A DNA stretch of 64,000 nucleotides, taken from positions 1-64,000 of the forward strand of contig CASDXV010000002.1 in assembly GCA_949285255.1 (NCBI GenBank). The letters are read 5' to 3'. The notes below the pieces were generated by a model. That model was not told the DNA's origin. It worked only from the letters and a program-made list of their open reading frames with translations, and made no database searches. This DNA comes from an uncultured bacterium (GTDB lineage: Bacteria > Cyanobacteriota > Vampirovibrionia > Gastranaerophilales > Gastranaerophilaceae). Positions 1 through 7,579 of the stretch are shown here, in pieces; positions within the stretch are counted from its first letter, which is position 1; every line of letters starts with the position of its first letter. The translations under genes were made by a program, and so were the position numbers.

Positions 1-11
1 GCAAGCGCGAA

Positions 12-73
12 GACGTGGAGTGCGTAGTTCAAATTCTACCATTCCGCCATGTTGGCAGATTGAAAATTGAATA
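12..73 (+). repeat. tRNA-Leu leader: forward and inverted self-copies
   Basis: Seen directly: bases 12-18 (GACGTGG) repeat tRNA bases 90-96. Bases 35-49 (TCTACCATTCCGCCA) are the exact reverse complement of tRNA bases 94-108, the D-arm. They are followed by GATTGAAAATTGAATA at 58-73, 13 nt before the tRNA. The same order occurs before tRNA-Arg and tRNA-Ala. The left part of the element may be cut off by the window edge, so its promoter cannot be seen. Function is unknown; a folded pre-tRNA leader is inferred. Confidence 0.7.
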
Positions 74-86
74 ATGTTTATTAAAT

Positions 87-167
87 GTCGACGTGGCGGA
101 ATGGTAGACGCGCATGCTTGAGGTGCATGTGGGGAGACCTGTGGGGGTTCAAGTCCCCCCGTCGACA
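87..167 (+). tRNA. tRNA-Leu (anticodon GAG)
   Basis: A complete class II cloverleaf can be drawn. The acceptor stem GTCGACG pairs with CGTCGAC, the anticodon stem CATGC/GCATG encloses loop TTGAGGT (anticodon GAG at 120-122, reading CUC/CUU), a long variable arm is present, and the T-arm carries GTTCAAGTC. The discriminator base is A167 and no CCA is encoded, so CCA must be added by a nucleotidyltransferase. Confidence 0.96.
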
Positions 168-196
168 TTTTTCTATGCAAAATTAAACCAAACCTT

Positions 197-245
197 GGGG
201 GACTTGAACAATTGGCAAGTCTGCCGTTGCAAAGCAAGTTTGCAA
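197..245. repeat. Inverted T-arm copy and hairpin downstream of tRNA-Leu
   Basis: Bases 197-209 (GGGGGACTTGAAC) are the exact reverse complement of the tRNA-Leu T-arm at 147-159. Eighteen bases further on, TTGCAAA (227-233) and TTTGCAA (239-245) form a 7-bp hairpin with a 5-nt loop. There is no T-run after it on the plus strand, so it is not an obvious terminator. The block looks like a scrambled partial tRNA copy and mirrors the inverted D-arm copy on the 5' side of the same gene. Confidence 0.55.
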
Positions 246-271
246 GCCCCAGTCCAGATTTTTGCCACAAC

Positions 272-445
272 CTAAAAATTATCTTTTATAAACCTTGCAA
301 TGCCCGCTAAACCCTTAGAAGATTTCATCTGCTCTCTTAAATTTTTTGTCTTTTTAAAATCCTGACAAAACAACAAATCAAGACTATCTTCAAGCGTTTT
401 ATTCAATAAAATAGAATCCTGTGACCAAATAAGCTCTTTTGGCAT
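272..445 (-). CDS. Small hypothetical protein, 57 aa
   Basis: This short ORF starts at an ATG preceded by a good ribosome binding site (GGAGG, 7 nt upstream) and ends at a TAG. The product begins MPKELIWSQDS, is mostly helical and charged, has one cysteine, and has a basic middle part (residues about 30-45). There is no signal peptide or membrane segment. I do not recognise a family. It lies 87 nt downstream of the YgjP-like gene on the same strand and could be the last gene of that operon. The strong SD and normal codon use are the only evidence that it is real. Confidence 0.5.
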   Translation of the reverse strand: MPKELIWSQDSILLNKTLEDSLDLLFCQDFKKTKNLREQMKSSKGLAGIARFIKDNF

Positions 446-532
446 ATGTAAACCTCCGCATAAACAATTTATATAACCTAAAACACGCGCTCAATTATCC
501 AAGCGGGTAGTTTACTAAACAGTATAATGATT

Positions 533-1147
533 TTAAATCACTTTTCTACTTTTAAGTATTTTCTGCCTTATACGGGCATCGGGCATATGTGAATTAATCC
601 TTGCCCAAAAGGTTTTTGCATGGTTTTTTTCAACCGTATGCACAAGCTCATGCAAAAGAACATAGTCAATAAGTTCCCTATCAAGCGTCACAAGAGAAAC
701 ATTTAAGTTGATATTATTTTTAAAAGAGCAGCTCCCCCAGCGGGTTTTCATATACTTTAGTGCAACTTTATTGTACTTATACCCGTATTTTTGAGCCAGC
801 TCATCAAGCCTCTTTGGCAAAAACTCTTTCGCTTTTTTCTTCAACGCAAGCACATAGCTTGAGGAGGTATCAAACTCAACACCATCTAAAATATATTTCT
901 TAGGCTTAATCTTGCTAAGTGCATTTTTAATCTCATCAATATTATCAAGGGCAAATTTTCTTGCAATAGAAAAAGAAGCCCTCTTTGGCATACTGACAAG
1001 AACGTATTTATCAGCTTTTATAGAAATTTTTATATACCTTGAGAGTGTATTTTTTCTGAAAACAAATTTAACACCCTCAATCTGCTCGGTTTTTTGACTT
1101 TTATTTTCTTTCTTTTTTAAAAAACTAAGCAGACTCTTCGGTATCAT
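533..1147 (-). CDS. YgjP-like metallopeptidase-domain protein (DUF45/M48-like)
   Basis: The 204-residue product has the DUF45 signature in its C-terminal half: a TRWGSCS motif followed by HELVH, a zinc-binding HExxH, and a third ligand region near NHAKTFW. In this family (E. coli YgjP and relatives) the fold is a minimal zinc metallopeptidase; physiological substrates are poorly known. No signal peptide is seen, so it is probably cytoplasmic. The start overlaps the 3' end of the upstream R3H ATPase gene by 23 nt, which suggests translational coupling in one operon. The N-terminus is very lysine-rich (KKKENKSQK). The family call is firm; a proteolytic role is only inferred from the motif. Confidence 0.85.
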   Translation of the reverse strand: MIPKSLLSFLKKKENKSQKTEQIEGVKFVFRKNTLSRYIKISIKADKYVLVSMPKRASFSIARKFALDNIDEIKNALSKIKPKKYILDGVEFDTSSSYVLALKKKAKEFLPKRLDELAQKYGYKYNKVALKYMKTRWGSCSFKNNINLNVSLVTLDRELIDYVLLHELVHTVEKNHAKTFWARINSHMPDARIRQKILKSRKVI

Positions 1148-2723
1148 CTCTAAAAACTTTCAAATGCCGCGCATCGCCCTCGCCTACACTTATTGAGGAC
1201 AAGTTATGTGCTTCAACAAGCTCATGCTGAAGCTTCCTTACGCTTTGAACTTGGGGCTCAAGCTCAACCGATTCTGCTCCCTCAAAAATCTTTGCTATAG
1301 CAGCTTTTGTTTCATCAAGCGCAAGCTCAACACCGTCTTTATAGTTGTTATGATGTTCAACATCCTGAGGCTCTTGAGTCAAATGCAGCGCATCTTTTAG
1401 AACCTTTTGAATTTGCGACATAGAATTTGTTCTGACAAAAAATACGGGCAAGCGATACTCATTTGCAGTAGCCAAAATTCTTGTGCCGCCTTTTGCAAAG
1501 TTCTTATGAGCAATTACAAAATCGGCATCTTCCACATTTCTTACAATCTCTGCGTTAATATCCAGCCGCTCGATAATTTTATCCACAATTGAGCGAGAAA
1601 CGGCGTAGATGTATATTTTCTTGTGTTTTTTAACATCATCAATATATTTTTGACGATTAAAACTAAAGTTCAGCGGGCTTTGCGCTTTTTTATCCAACTC
1701 CTGAACCTTTTGAGCTATATTTTGTACCGCAGCTTTTGTTTCATAAGACTGGTCAACTTTTCTTATCTCAGGGGTAATGGGCCAGCCTCTTAAAATATAA
1801 TCAACCGCCTCTGCGGTGTCTTTATACACGGCAAGGGTATTTCTGTCAATTATTTCAATAACTATATCAAATGTCGGCTGCTTTTCACGTTCAAGAATGG
1901 TTTTTTGCGAGCCTCTGTGCTTAGCTTCATCATCACCTAGAGTAACAGAACTTACTCCGCCTACAAGGTCTGACATTGTAGGGTTTTTAATAAGGTTTTC
2001 TAAAGTGTTACCATGAGCCGTTGCTATAAGCATAACACCACGCTCGGCTATTGTTCTTGCCGCTTGGGCCTCAAGCTCCGTACCTATTTCATCTACGACA
2101 ATAACCTCAGGAGTATGGTTTTCAACCGCCTCTATCATAACATCTTTTTGAAACTCGGGCTGCGACACTTGCATTCTGCGGGCTTTACCTATTGCAGGGT
2201 GCGCAACATCCCCGTCCCCCGCTATTTCATTTGACGTATCAACAACAACCACGCGCTTACCCAGGTCATCTGCCATAAGGCGCGCTATTTCTCTTAATTT
2301 TGTTGTTTTACCGACACCCGGGCGGCCTAAAAACAAAATACTTTTATTCTGTACGACAAAATCTTTTATACAACTTATAGTGCCTGTAATAACTCTACCT
2401 ATACGACAGGTAAGCCCGATTATTTTACCTTGTCTGTTTCTTATGGCACTTATTCTATGTAATGTACCCGGAAGCCCCGAGCGGTTGTCGTTTGTAAATT
2501 CGGGAATTTTTGAAACGATAAACTCTAAATCATCACTTGTGACATTTTCTGAGCCAAGATAAATAATCTTTCCGTTACCAAGACGAACTTCGGGAATTCT
2601 ACCTATATCAAGAACTATCTCAATAGCATCATCCAATAAATCCTTCTGGATATTTCTTCTGATTTTTGAGGGGAGAATCTCAATTAACCTCATCAGGTCA
2701 TTGTGAAATTGCACTTCGCTCAT
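1125..2723 (-). CDS. R3H-domain AAA ATPase (Ycf45-like)
   Basis: The protein is 532 aa from the chosen start. The central domain is a P-loop ATPase with Walker A GRPGVGKTTK and Walker B VIVVDEIG, related to the SpoIIIAA/Ycf45 family. The C-terminus carries an R3H single-strand nucleic acid-binding motif (RKLQHELVEAHN). Cyanobacteria and plastids encode this architecture as Ycf45, which supports the phylogenetic placement. I chose the ATG at 2723 because AAAGG lies 6-7 nt upstream. An in-frame ATG at 2771 overlaps a TATAAT box and lacks a ribosome site. The downstream metallopeptidase gene overlaps its end. Function in vivo is unknown; ATP-dependent nucleic acid binding is inferred from the domains. 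Confidence 0.88.
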   Translation of the reverse strand: MSEVQFHNDLMRLIEILPSKIRRNIQKDLLDDAIEIVLDIGRIPEVRLGNGKIIYLGSENVTSDDLEFIVSKIPEFTNDNRSGLPGTLHRISAIRNRQGKIIGLTCRIGRVITGTISCIKDFVVQNKSILFLGRPGVGKTTKLREIARLMADDLGKRVVVVDTSNEIAGDGDVAHPAIGKARRMQVSQPEFQKDVMIEAVENHTPEVIVVDEIGTELEAQAARTIAERGVMLIATAHGNTLENLIKNPTMSDLVGGVSSVTLGDDEAKHRGSQKTILEREKQPTFDIVIEIIDRNTLAVYKDTAEAVDYILRGWPITPEIRKVDQSYETKAAVQNIAQKVQELDKKAQSPLNFSFNRQKYIDDVKKHKKIYIYAVSRSIVDKIIERLDINAEIVRNVEDADFVIAHKNFAKGGTRILATANEYRLPVFFVRTNSMSQIQKVLKDALHLTQEPQDVEHHNNYKDGVELALDETKAAIAKIFEGAESVELEPQVQSVRKLQHELVEAHNLSSISVGEGDARHLKVFRDDTEESA

Positions 2724-2769
2724 TAAACGCCTTTCAAACACCGCTGCGCAAGGCAGTCCTTGCACTTTC

Positions 2770-2798
2770 ATTATAACTCATTTTAGATTAAATATGAA
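2770..2798 (-). promoter_or_regulatory. Putative promoter of the R3H ATPase operon
   Basis: On the minus strand a perfect TATAAT (2775-2770) sits about 47 bp upstream of the chosen start. A weak -35 candidate (TTCATA-like) lies about 17 bp further upstream. The box overlaps the alternative upstream ATG, which argues against that ATG being used. Confidence 0.45.
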
Positions 2799-2831
2799 GT
2801 ATAAATTTACAAAATGCTACAAAAGTAGCAA

Positions 2832-3632
2832 TTAAATTAATTTAATTGTCTCATCTAAAAGCTCACAGAGTTTTGCACCTGCTATTTTTCCCATTTCAAC
2901 AACTTCTTTATGGTTTGGCGCAACATCAGACAAGCCTGCGGCATAGTTTGTAATAAGGCTTATACCTAAAACCTCCATAGAGCAGTATTTTGCAACAATC
3001 GCCTCAGGAACTGTCGACATGCCTGTAGCACTGGCACCTAAAAGCGCCAGCATACGCACCTCGGCGGGTGTTTCATAGCTTGGGCCGCTAAGAGCACTGT
3101 ATATCCCATATTTAAGTTCAATATTTAACTTATCAGCACAGGTTTTTACAATATCCCTTAACCTTTTTGAATAAAGGTCATTCATATCGGGAAATCTTGT
3201 ACCTAAAGTTTCATCATTTTCGCCAATTAGAGGATTTGAACCCATAAAATTAATATGGTCTTCAATTAGCATAATGCTACCGGGTGTAAGTTCTTTTTTA
3301 AGAGAACCAGCGGCGTTAGTTATGATAATCTTATCAACTCCAAGCTTTTTAAAGACTTTTATAGGGTAAGTTGTAGCACTTAGAGAATGCCCCTCATAAA
3401 AATGAAATCTGCCTTGCATAATTACCGCTTTTTTTGAGTGAATTTCACAAAATAAAAGCTCGCCTTTGTGTCCTTTTACTTTTGAAGGGGCAAAACCTGT
3501 GATATCAGCATAGGGAATTCTTATACCCTCTAAATTGTCACAAAATGCACCTAAACCCGAGCCAAGCACAATTGCTAACTCGGGTTTAAAATCGCCTATT
3601 TTACTTCTTATAAAATTTATAGTATCTTGCAT
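2832..3632 (-). CDS. punA: Purine nucleoside phosphorylase (trimeric class)
   Basis: The 266-aa product matches the trimeric PNP family: an N-terminal phosphate-binding SGLGAF motif, the GxFHxYEGH-like element (GRFHFYEGH), and GPSYETPAEVRML for base and ribose binding. The enzyme cleaves purine (deoxy)nucleosides with phosphate to free base and ribose-1-phosphate, in the cytoplasm. Length is normal for the family. It follows rpoZ with a 6-nt gap, so the two are probably co-transcribed. The nucleoside transporter gene near 21 kb would supply its substrates, which points to nucleoside scavenging. Confidence 0.93.
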   Translation of the reverse strand: MQDTINFIRSKIGDFKPELAIVLGSGLGAFCDNLEGIRIPYADITGFAPSKVKGHKGELLFCEIHSKKAVIMQGRFHFYEGHSLSATTYPIKVFKKLGVDKIIITNAAGSLKKELTPGSIMLIEDHINFMGSNPLIGENDETLGTRFPDMNDLYSKRLRDIVKTCADKLNIELKYGIYSALSGPSYETPAEVRMLALLGASATGMSTVPEAIVAKYCSMEVLGISLITNYAAGLSDVAPNHKEVVEMGKIAGAKLCELLDETIKLI

Positions 3633-3638
3633 AAATTA

Positions 3639-3884
3639 CTAGCCGACAAGTCCGCTGTCGTCTGATTCAGATGCCTTTACCATAATTGCATGCTGTACGG
3701 GTTTTTCTTTTTTTATAGCAGGGTCAAATGACATTTCAAAGTCATAACCAAAATCGTCTTTTGATTTTTTCATTTGAGATTCATCAACAAGTTTTTTTGC
3801 AAGTTCAATTAATTCATAAACAAGTTGATATCTGTTGTTTGTTTTTTCGTTTAAATCCCACGCTATTTTTGTAATTTGGCTCAT
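3639..3884 (-). CDS. rpoZ: RNA polymerase omega subunit (RpoZ-like)
   Basis: This 81-residue protein has the omega-type layout: NRYQLVYELIELAKKL near residue 17, then a KPVQHAIMVKASE segment. That spacing resembles cyanobacterial omega (NRYRI...NRAKR...KPVIRAI). Omega helps assemble RNA polymerase by holding beta-prime. The ribosome site AAGGAG lies close to the ATG. It is the first gene of a probable operon with punA. The N-terminal residues are less conserved than in typical omega, and the assignment rests on pattern recognition rather than a profile search. Confidence 0.72.
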   Translation of the reverse strand: MSQITKIAWDLNEKTNNRYQLVYELIELAKKLVDESQMKKSKDDFGYDFEMSFDPAIKKEKPVQHAIMVKASESDDSGLVG

Positions 3885-3941
3885 AAAATTCTCCTTATAA
3901 CAATAATATACAATGACTTAAGTGTCCATGCAAGAAGAATT

Positions 3942-4505
3942 TTATTCCCAACCAAAGTATTCAAACTGTCTGTCGTTCCTGTATTTTAGCTTTTGATAAA
4001 AATCAGGCGCATAAAGCCTTAAAAGCCCGTCTATTATACCCACTTGCTCTCTTTCTCTAAGCTCAATTGAATCGTTTCTTATCCTCTTTGGTGAATATAT
4101 ACGTGCAAGATTGTTTGGCAGAGAAGTTCCAGCAAGCATTGTCCTTTGAGATGCCAATTTTAATCTTCGCATTCTTGTTTCAAGAGGAGAAAAACTCCAC
4201 ACTCTACCCATTAGTTCACTTTCAAGGCGGGCAATTCTGTAGCTGTCTGTTTCATTTGTCACTTTGTTATGAAAATGTCTTTTCTCCATTATGCTTACTT
4301 CTTTTTCAATCTGAGGAGTAAAAACAACCTCGGGCTCTTTTGGCTGCGCTTTAATCAAATCTTGTTTTGTTATTGTAACTTCAGCCTGATACGGGTTAGT
4401 TTCATCATCTGCAACACAAATATATGGCAGAGGTGCAATCAGCACCAAAAACAGCCACAGTGACATTACAGTTAGCATAGCAAAAAGATATTTTCTGTTT
4501 TCCAC
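3942..4505 (-). CDS. Membrane-anchored hypothetical protein with RLE-type motifs
   Basis: The product is 187 aa from a GTG start that has AGGA about 7 nt upstream; another GTG at 4553 has a poorly spaced site. Residues about 5-28 form one hydrophobic segment (YLFAMLTVMSLWLFLVLIA), a signal anchor or signal peptide. The rest is charged and presumably outside the cytoplasmic membrane. It contains RIARLESELMGR followed by SPLETRMRRLKLASQR. This RLE..G...pl..R+.RL pattern recurs in surface proteins of cyanobacteria and their relatives. No enzyme motif is visible. Function unknown. Confidence 0.65.
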   Translation of the reverse strand: MENRKYLFAMLTVMSLWLFLVLIAPLPYICVADDETNPYQAEVTITKQDLIKAQPKEPEVVFTPQIEKEVSIMEKRHFHNKVTNETDSYRIARLESELMGRVWSFSPLETRMRRLKLASQRTMLAGTSLPNNLARIYSPKRIRNDSIELREREQVGIIDGLLRLYAPDFYQKLKYRNDRQFEYFGWE

Positions 4506-4706
4506 TTTTATTTCCTGTATTAAACAGGCATAACTTTCACCCGTTAAATTCACTTTAATGTTTTTTACCCCTCAAAACCCCACCCAAGAGGGTATTTTAA
4601 AGTTTAATATTAAAATATGTAACAATGCGATTTAAAATCGTAAAGTTCACGCCATCTTTTGCCGAAAAGTTTAACAAGTTGAGAAGTTCGGTTACAAGGG
4701 ACAATT

Positions 4707-5279
4707 ATGAAAAAATTTGGAGTGCTATTCTGTCTTATTTTTGCCATTTGCTTTACGTTTAACGTAACAAATGCAGGCGGATTTGAAAAAATTACAAGCA
4801 ACACAACAATAGCTTCAGCTCTAAATGCCCTTGAAGGCGTCAACAGAGGAGATGTAATTGCCATTTTAAACGGAAGAAACTCAACAGGCAGACCTATAAG
4901 AGTTATGTTTAGAAATCTTGCAATATACGGATGCAGCAACTGTGAAGCACTGACTACAAAAACTCGCGGAGGCGACCTTGTAATATACATAAACGAAGAG
5001 CACAGAGGTGCACCTATTGAAACAATTGCTTGCTTAATAGCCCATGAAAGTCAACACCATACATTTACAAATACAAGAGCAGAAGAGCTGAGAGCTTGGA
5101 TATCAGAAACTACTACCTGGAACGCTTTTGTAAGAAAAAACAGAGCCGTAGCATACCTGAAACACCCTCTTGTAAAACGCGAAAATTATATTTCTAAGTT
5201 ATATGTAAATCAAAACGGTGTAGATAACATAAGACAACTTATCGCAAAAAATCCCGTGTACGCTAACCTTGAAAACTAA
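4707..5279 (+). CDS. Secreted protein with HExxH motif, putative metallopeptidase
   Basis: The 190-aa product begins with a clear signal peptide (MKKFGVLFCLIFAICFTF, cleavage probably after NAG). Near residue 110 is AHESQHH, an HExxH zinc motif with a nearby glutamate pair (AEELRAW) that could supply a third ligand. Two cysteines (GCSNC) lie before the motif. A good SD (AAGGGA) precedes the ATG. A secreted or periplasmic zinc peptidase is the natural guess, but I recognise no named family. The gene is transcribed away from the preceding minus-strand gene and is probably monocistronic. Confidence 0.7.
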   Translation: MKKFGVLFCLIFAICFTFNVTNAGGFEKITSNTTIASALNALEGVNRGDVIAILNGRNSTGRPIRVMFRNLAIYGCSNCEALTTKTRGGDLVIYINEEHRGAPIETIACLIAHESQHHTFTNTRAEELRAWISETTTWNAFVRKNRAVAYLKHPLVKRENYISKLYVNQNGVDNIRQLIAKNPVYANLEN

Positions 5280-5564
5280 AAAACCCTTATGCGAGTGGAT
5301 TTTGTTACCCGCGAAAGAAACGCAGGTGGGTGAGTGCCTCGATAAATCCGTTTCCTTAAATGCGCAAGCACAAGGTATACTTCAATTATCTTTTAAAAGA
5401 GCTTACTCTCCCTTTTAATCAAAATGTAGGAACAAAATTAGCACCCGCACAGGGTTAATATTATTTTAGCATAGCTTTTAATAAGTGTCGATAAAAATCC
5501 CCTTTTAGGATAGATAAAAGGGGAGGAAAGAAATTACAGGGAGAATGGTGTTGTTTTGTTATGT
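5280..5564. other. Non-coding gap with one terminator
   Basis: No credible ORF is seen here. Only very short open stretches without ribosome sites occur. Apart from the hairpin at 5499-5523 I see nothing recognisable, although the 5290-5370 part is noticeably richer in G and C than its surroundings. Confidence 0.5.
5499..5523 (-). terminator. Rho-independent terminator of the tail cassette
   Basis: CCCCTTTT (5499-5506) pairs with AAAAGGGG (5516-5523) across a 9-nt loop. On the minus strand the stem is followed by an A/T-rich tract with five Ts. It lies 42 nt downstream of the last gene of the tail-fibre-like cassette. Confidence 0.7.
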
Positions 5565-5951
5565 TTAATTAGATGAGTCAGTTATGTTTCTTAATTCTTC
5601 ACGAAGAATTTCAGCCTCATTTTCAAGCTCAAGAAGTCTTTGTGTTTCTTGAGCCCTTAGAGGGCGAATGCTCTTTGAATCAATTTCCATAAGTTCAATT
5701 TTTATCTCTTCTTCTCGAGATATGTTAGGTATATTTTGAACTTGGTAGTTTACATAGATTTTTTCATTGTCTTCACTATATGTTTCAACAAGTGTTTGAT
5801 TGCTGAGAATAGCAGGAGAGTTCTCGCAGATAAGTGGTTTATACCCCAAAAGCTTGTAGTCATTTTCTTGTGGGTTAAGAATTGTCTTACCCTCAATCTC
5901 AACAAAATGAGGGGCTAATTTAAGTTCGTTATTTATTAATTTTGCAAACAT
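5565..5951 (-). CDS. Phage tail-associated small protein, coiled coil
   Basis: The protein is 128 aa from an ATG preceded by AAAGGAAAA. The N-terminal part (residues 1-80) has the pattern of small proteins at the end of phage tail-fibre operons (NPQENDYKLLGYKPL). The C-terminal 45 residues form a coiled coil (EIDSKSIRPLRAQETQRLLELENEAE). A longer in-frame start at 6017 would run into the upstream gene and has no ribosome site. It is the last of three closely spaced genes that look phage-derived. A host-attachment or chaperone role is possible but not shown. Confidence 0.6.
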   Translation of the reverse strand: MFAKLINNELKLAPHFVEIEGKTILNPQENDYKLLGYKPLICENSPAILSNQTLVETYSEDNEKIYVNYQVQNIPNISREEEIKIELMEIDSKSIRPLRAQETQRLLELENEAEILREELRNITDSSN

Positions 5952-5965
5952 TATTTTTCCTTTCT

Positions 5966-6568
5966 TTATGTTGTATGAACCACAATAAAAGTATCCAAAA
6001 ACAGACTTGTATAGCACTCAAAATAATCATTTGAAGTTATAAAACCGCCATAAGCATATGCAAGCAACGAATCACCCGTGGCATTTTTAAGCCTAACATC
6101 ATTTGGATAATCATACCTTGTTCCATTACAAACCATATACTTTTGATAAAAAGTTGTATTATATCTGGCATCTTTAGTTGTATTTAAAAGCGTCTGCCCC
6201 CCAACAGAAATATATGACCCCCTGCCTCCACAGCGCATCATTATATATCCATTAAGCATTTGAAGATAGCCATCAGGTTGTTCTCTAACATACCAACCTT
6301 TTATTGTTTGATAATTAACACGAAAGTTAATACTTATACTTTTTGCTTTTCTCAGTCCCTTAATTGTTCGAGTTGAATTAATTTTTGGCAAAGTTGCTGA
6401 AGCCGTATAGCCTGAACAATAGGATTGAATTACGGAGTCTTTGACAAGAGAATTGCCTGCAGCCCCTGTCGTTACCCAAGTGCCCCATTCATCTTGTACA
6501 AAACAGTTGTATTGTCTTGTATATGTATACGAATTTGGTTTTATAAGTTCAATTATCTTTTTATTCAT
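5966..6568 (-). CDS. Hypothetical protein in tail-fibre-like cassette
   Basis: This 200-aa protein has no signal peptide or membrane segment. It is rich in tyrosine, asparagine, threonine and glycine and predicts mostly beta structure, as expected of a receptor-binding tip domain. An SD (AGAGGA) precedes the ATG. It lies 12 nt after the upstream fibre-like gene and 14 nt before the downstream coiled-coil gene, so the three are one unit. I do not recognise a named family. A tail-tip or adhesin role is inferred from context only. Confidence 0.55.
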   Translation of the reverse strand: MNKKIIELIKPNSYTYTRQYNCFVQDEWGTWVTTGAAGNSLVKDSVIQSYCSGYTASATLPKINSTRTIKGLRKAKSISINFRVNYQTIKGWYVREQPDGYLQMLNGYIMMRCGGRGSYISVGGQTLLNTTKDARYNTTFYQKYMVCNGTRYDYPNDVRLKNATGDSLLAYAYGGFITSNDYFECYTSLFLDTFIVVHTT

Positions 6569-6580
6569 TTACAAATCCTC

Positions 6581-7156
6581 TTAAGCTTCGCTTTGTGCTG
6601 GTATTTGATTTAAACTGTAATACCCGCACCAGTTTGTTCCGCCCGATGTTGTATCAAAAATCATACGGTTTATACTTACTCCATCTGCTAAAACTTCAGG
6701 CGGTTCACCCTCTGACCATTTGATATTTGAAGGGAGTGTTATTGTACAATCGGTATTTAGGGTAAATTCAAAAAGACAGTTTGTATATTTCTCACTATCA
6801 TCCAATGTAGGCATGATAATTTCAGAATTAGCCAAAACAGAGGCAGTGTTTATTCTATTTGCTTCAAGCTCAATTTGAGCAGTAGGTATCTGCCCGTCTT
6901 CAGTCGGGTCGGGGGTTACAATACTGCCAAGCCTTAGGATTGTTTCTTCTGCAGTAATATTTTCAGATATTGTTTCAATATCTGTTCTTATTTCTTCAAC
7001 ATCATCACCATGCGTTGTGTTTATCGTGTCTATTCTTACTCCTAAAGTATCGTTAACCTGTTCAAGAGATTGTTTTAAGTAATTAAAATTTTCATTTATT
7101 TGCTCGGCTATTGCTTTTTCACCGGCTTTAAAAGTATTGGGGATGATAAATGGCAT
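6581..7156 (-). CDS. Tail-fibre-like protein with N-terminal helical stalk
   Basis: The 191-aa product begins MPFIIPNTFKAGEKAIAEQI, a common start of phage tail-fibre proteins (a short adaptor, then NFNYLKQ). It continues with a heptad-like helical stalk (residues about 20-75) and a beta-rich C-terminal half with several TDCTITLP-like strands, which resembles trimeric fibres. A strong SD (AGGAGA) precedes the ATG. It is the first gene of the cassette. No other capsid, terminase or integrase genes are nearby, so this is either a prophage remnant or a domesticated fibre module. Confidence 0.62.
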   Translation of the reverse strand: MPFIIPNTFKAGEKAIAEQINENFNYLKQSLEQVNDTLGVRIDTINTTHGDDVEEIRTDIETISENITAEETILRLGSIVTPDPTEDGQIPTAQIELEANRINTASVLANSEIIMPTLDDSEKYTNCLFEFTLNTDCTITLPSNIKWSEGEPPEVLADGVSINRMIFDTTSGGTNWCGYYSLNQIPAQSEA

Positions 7157-7314
7157 TTTGTCTCCTCTCTTTTGTCCTACAAGTTATAGGATAATTTCTA
7201 TAATAAGGTTTAACAATTACCAAAAATACATGAGTAATTTGAATTAGGTAATTGGCAAAAAGCTTGCAGTAAGAGATTTTAAAAGATTTTTAAAAAAATA
7301 AACTTATGTAAAAT

Positions 7315-7342
7315 TTGAATAAAATTGTTGTTTAGGTATAAT
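7315..7342 (+). promoter_or_regulatory. Promoter of tRNA-Arg
   Basis: TTGAAT at 7315-7320 and a perfect TATAAT at 7337-7342 are separated by 16 bp. The start site is expected near 7349, just before the first tRNA self-copy, so the whole leader should be transcribed. Confidence 0.7.
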
Positions 7343-7352
7343 TAGTTTGTTG

Positions 7353-7447
7353 AAATATGTCCACGTAAGTATCAGATGGCAGAGTGAACGCCAGTTTGCG
7401 ACAGTCCAAATCAAGTTCTATCCATCTGAATGATTGAAAATTGAATA
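7353..7447 (+). repeat. tRNA-Arg leader: forward and inverted self-copies
   Basis: Bases 7353-7367 (AAATATGTCCACGTA) repeat 7452-7466 exactly, i.e. the flank and 5' end of the tRNA. The copy continues in degenerate form, with TCAGATGG at 7372-7379. Bases 7415-7430 (GTTCTATCCATCTGAA) are the exact reverse complement of the D-arm at 7468-7483. GATTGAAAATTGAATA follows at 7432-7447, identical to the box before tRNA-Leu. The inverted copy can pair either with the imperfect forward copy or, perfectly, with the real D-arm. Confidence 0.78.
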
Positions 7448-7457
7448 GCTTAAATAT

Positions 7458-7531
7458 GTCCACGTAGTTCAGATGGATAGAACGTCACCCTCCTAAGGTG
7501 AATGTCGGAGGTTCGAATCCTCTCGTGGACA
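7458..7531 (+). tRNA. tRNA-Arg (anticodon CCT)
   Basis: This is a full cloverleaf. The acceptor GTCCACG pairs with CGTGGAC, the anticodon stem TCACC/GGTGA has loop CTCCTAA (CCT at 7492-7494, reading AGG), and the T-loop TTCGAAT is standard. The discriminator is A7531 and CCA is not encoded. A long T-run follows directly and may terminate transcription. Confidence 0.96.
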
Positions 7532-7550
7532 TATTTTTTTCGTCAAGACT

Positions 7551-7579
7551 CGTCTAGTCCTCTTACGGACATATTTTTT
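7551..7579 (+). repeat. Degenerate copy of the tRNA-Arg 3' end
   Basis: Bases 7551-7579 align without gaps to 7511-7539 at an offset of exactly 40 nt. About three quarters of positions match, including TCCTCT, GGACATATTTTTT and the T-run. It is a decayed duplicate of the T-arm, acceptor strand and terminator. Confidence 0.65.

Larger units (their letters stand above)
7157..7457 (+). other. Intergenic stretch: tRNA-Arg promoter and leader
   Basis: There is no ORF here. The stretch holds the divergent 5' region of the tail cassette, an A-rich tract around 7280-7300, the tRNA-Arg promoter (7315-7342) and the self-copy leader (7353-7447). Confidence 0.7.

Noticed and set aside
190-270. A second tRNA gene on the minus strand after tRNA-Leu
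   Set aside because: A T-arm-like GTTCAAGTC is present in reverse, but no matching acceptor or anticodon stem can be formed.
4610-4990. 126-codon minus-strand ORF
   Set aside because: It is antisense to the secreted HExxH protein gene, which has a signal peptide and ribosome site; the ORF has neither.
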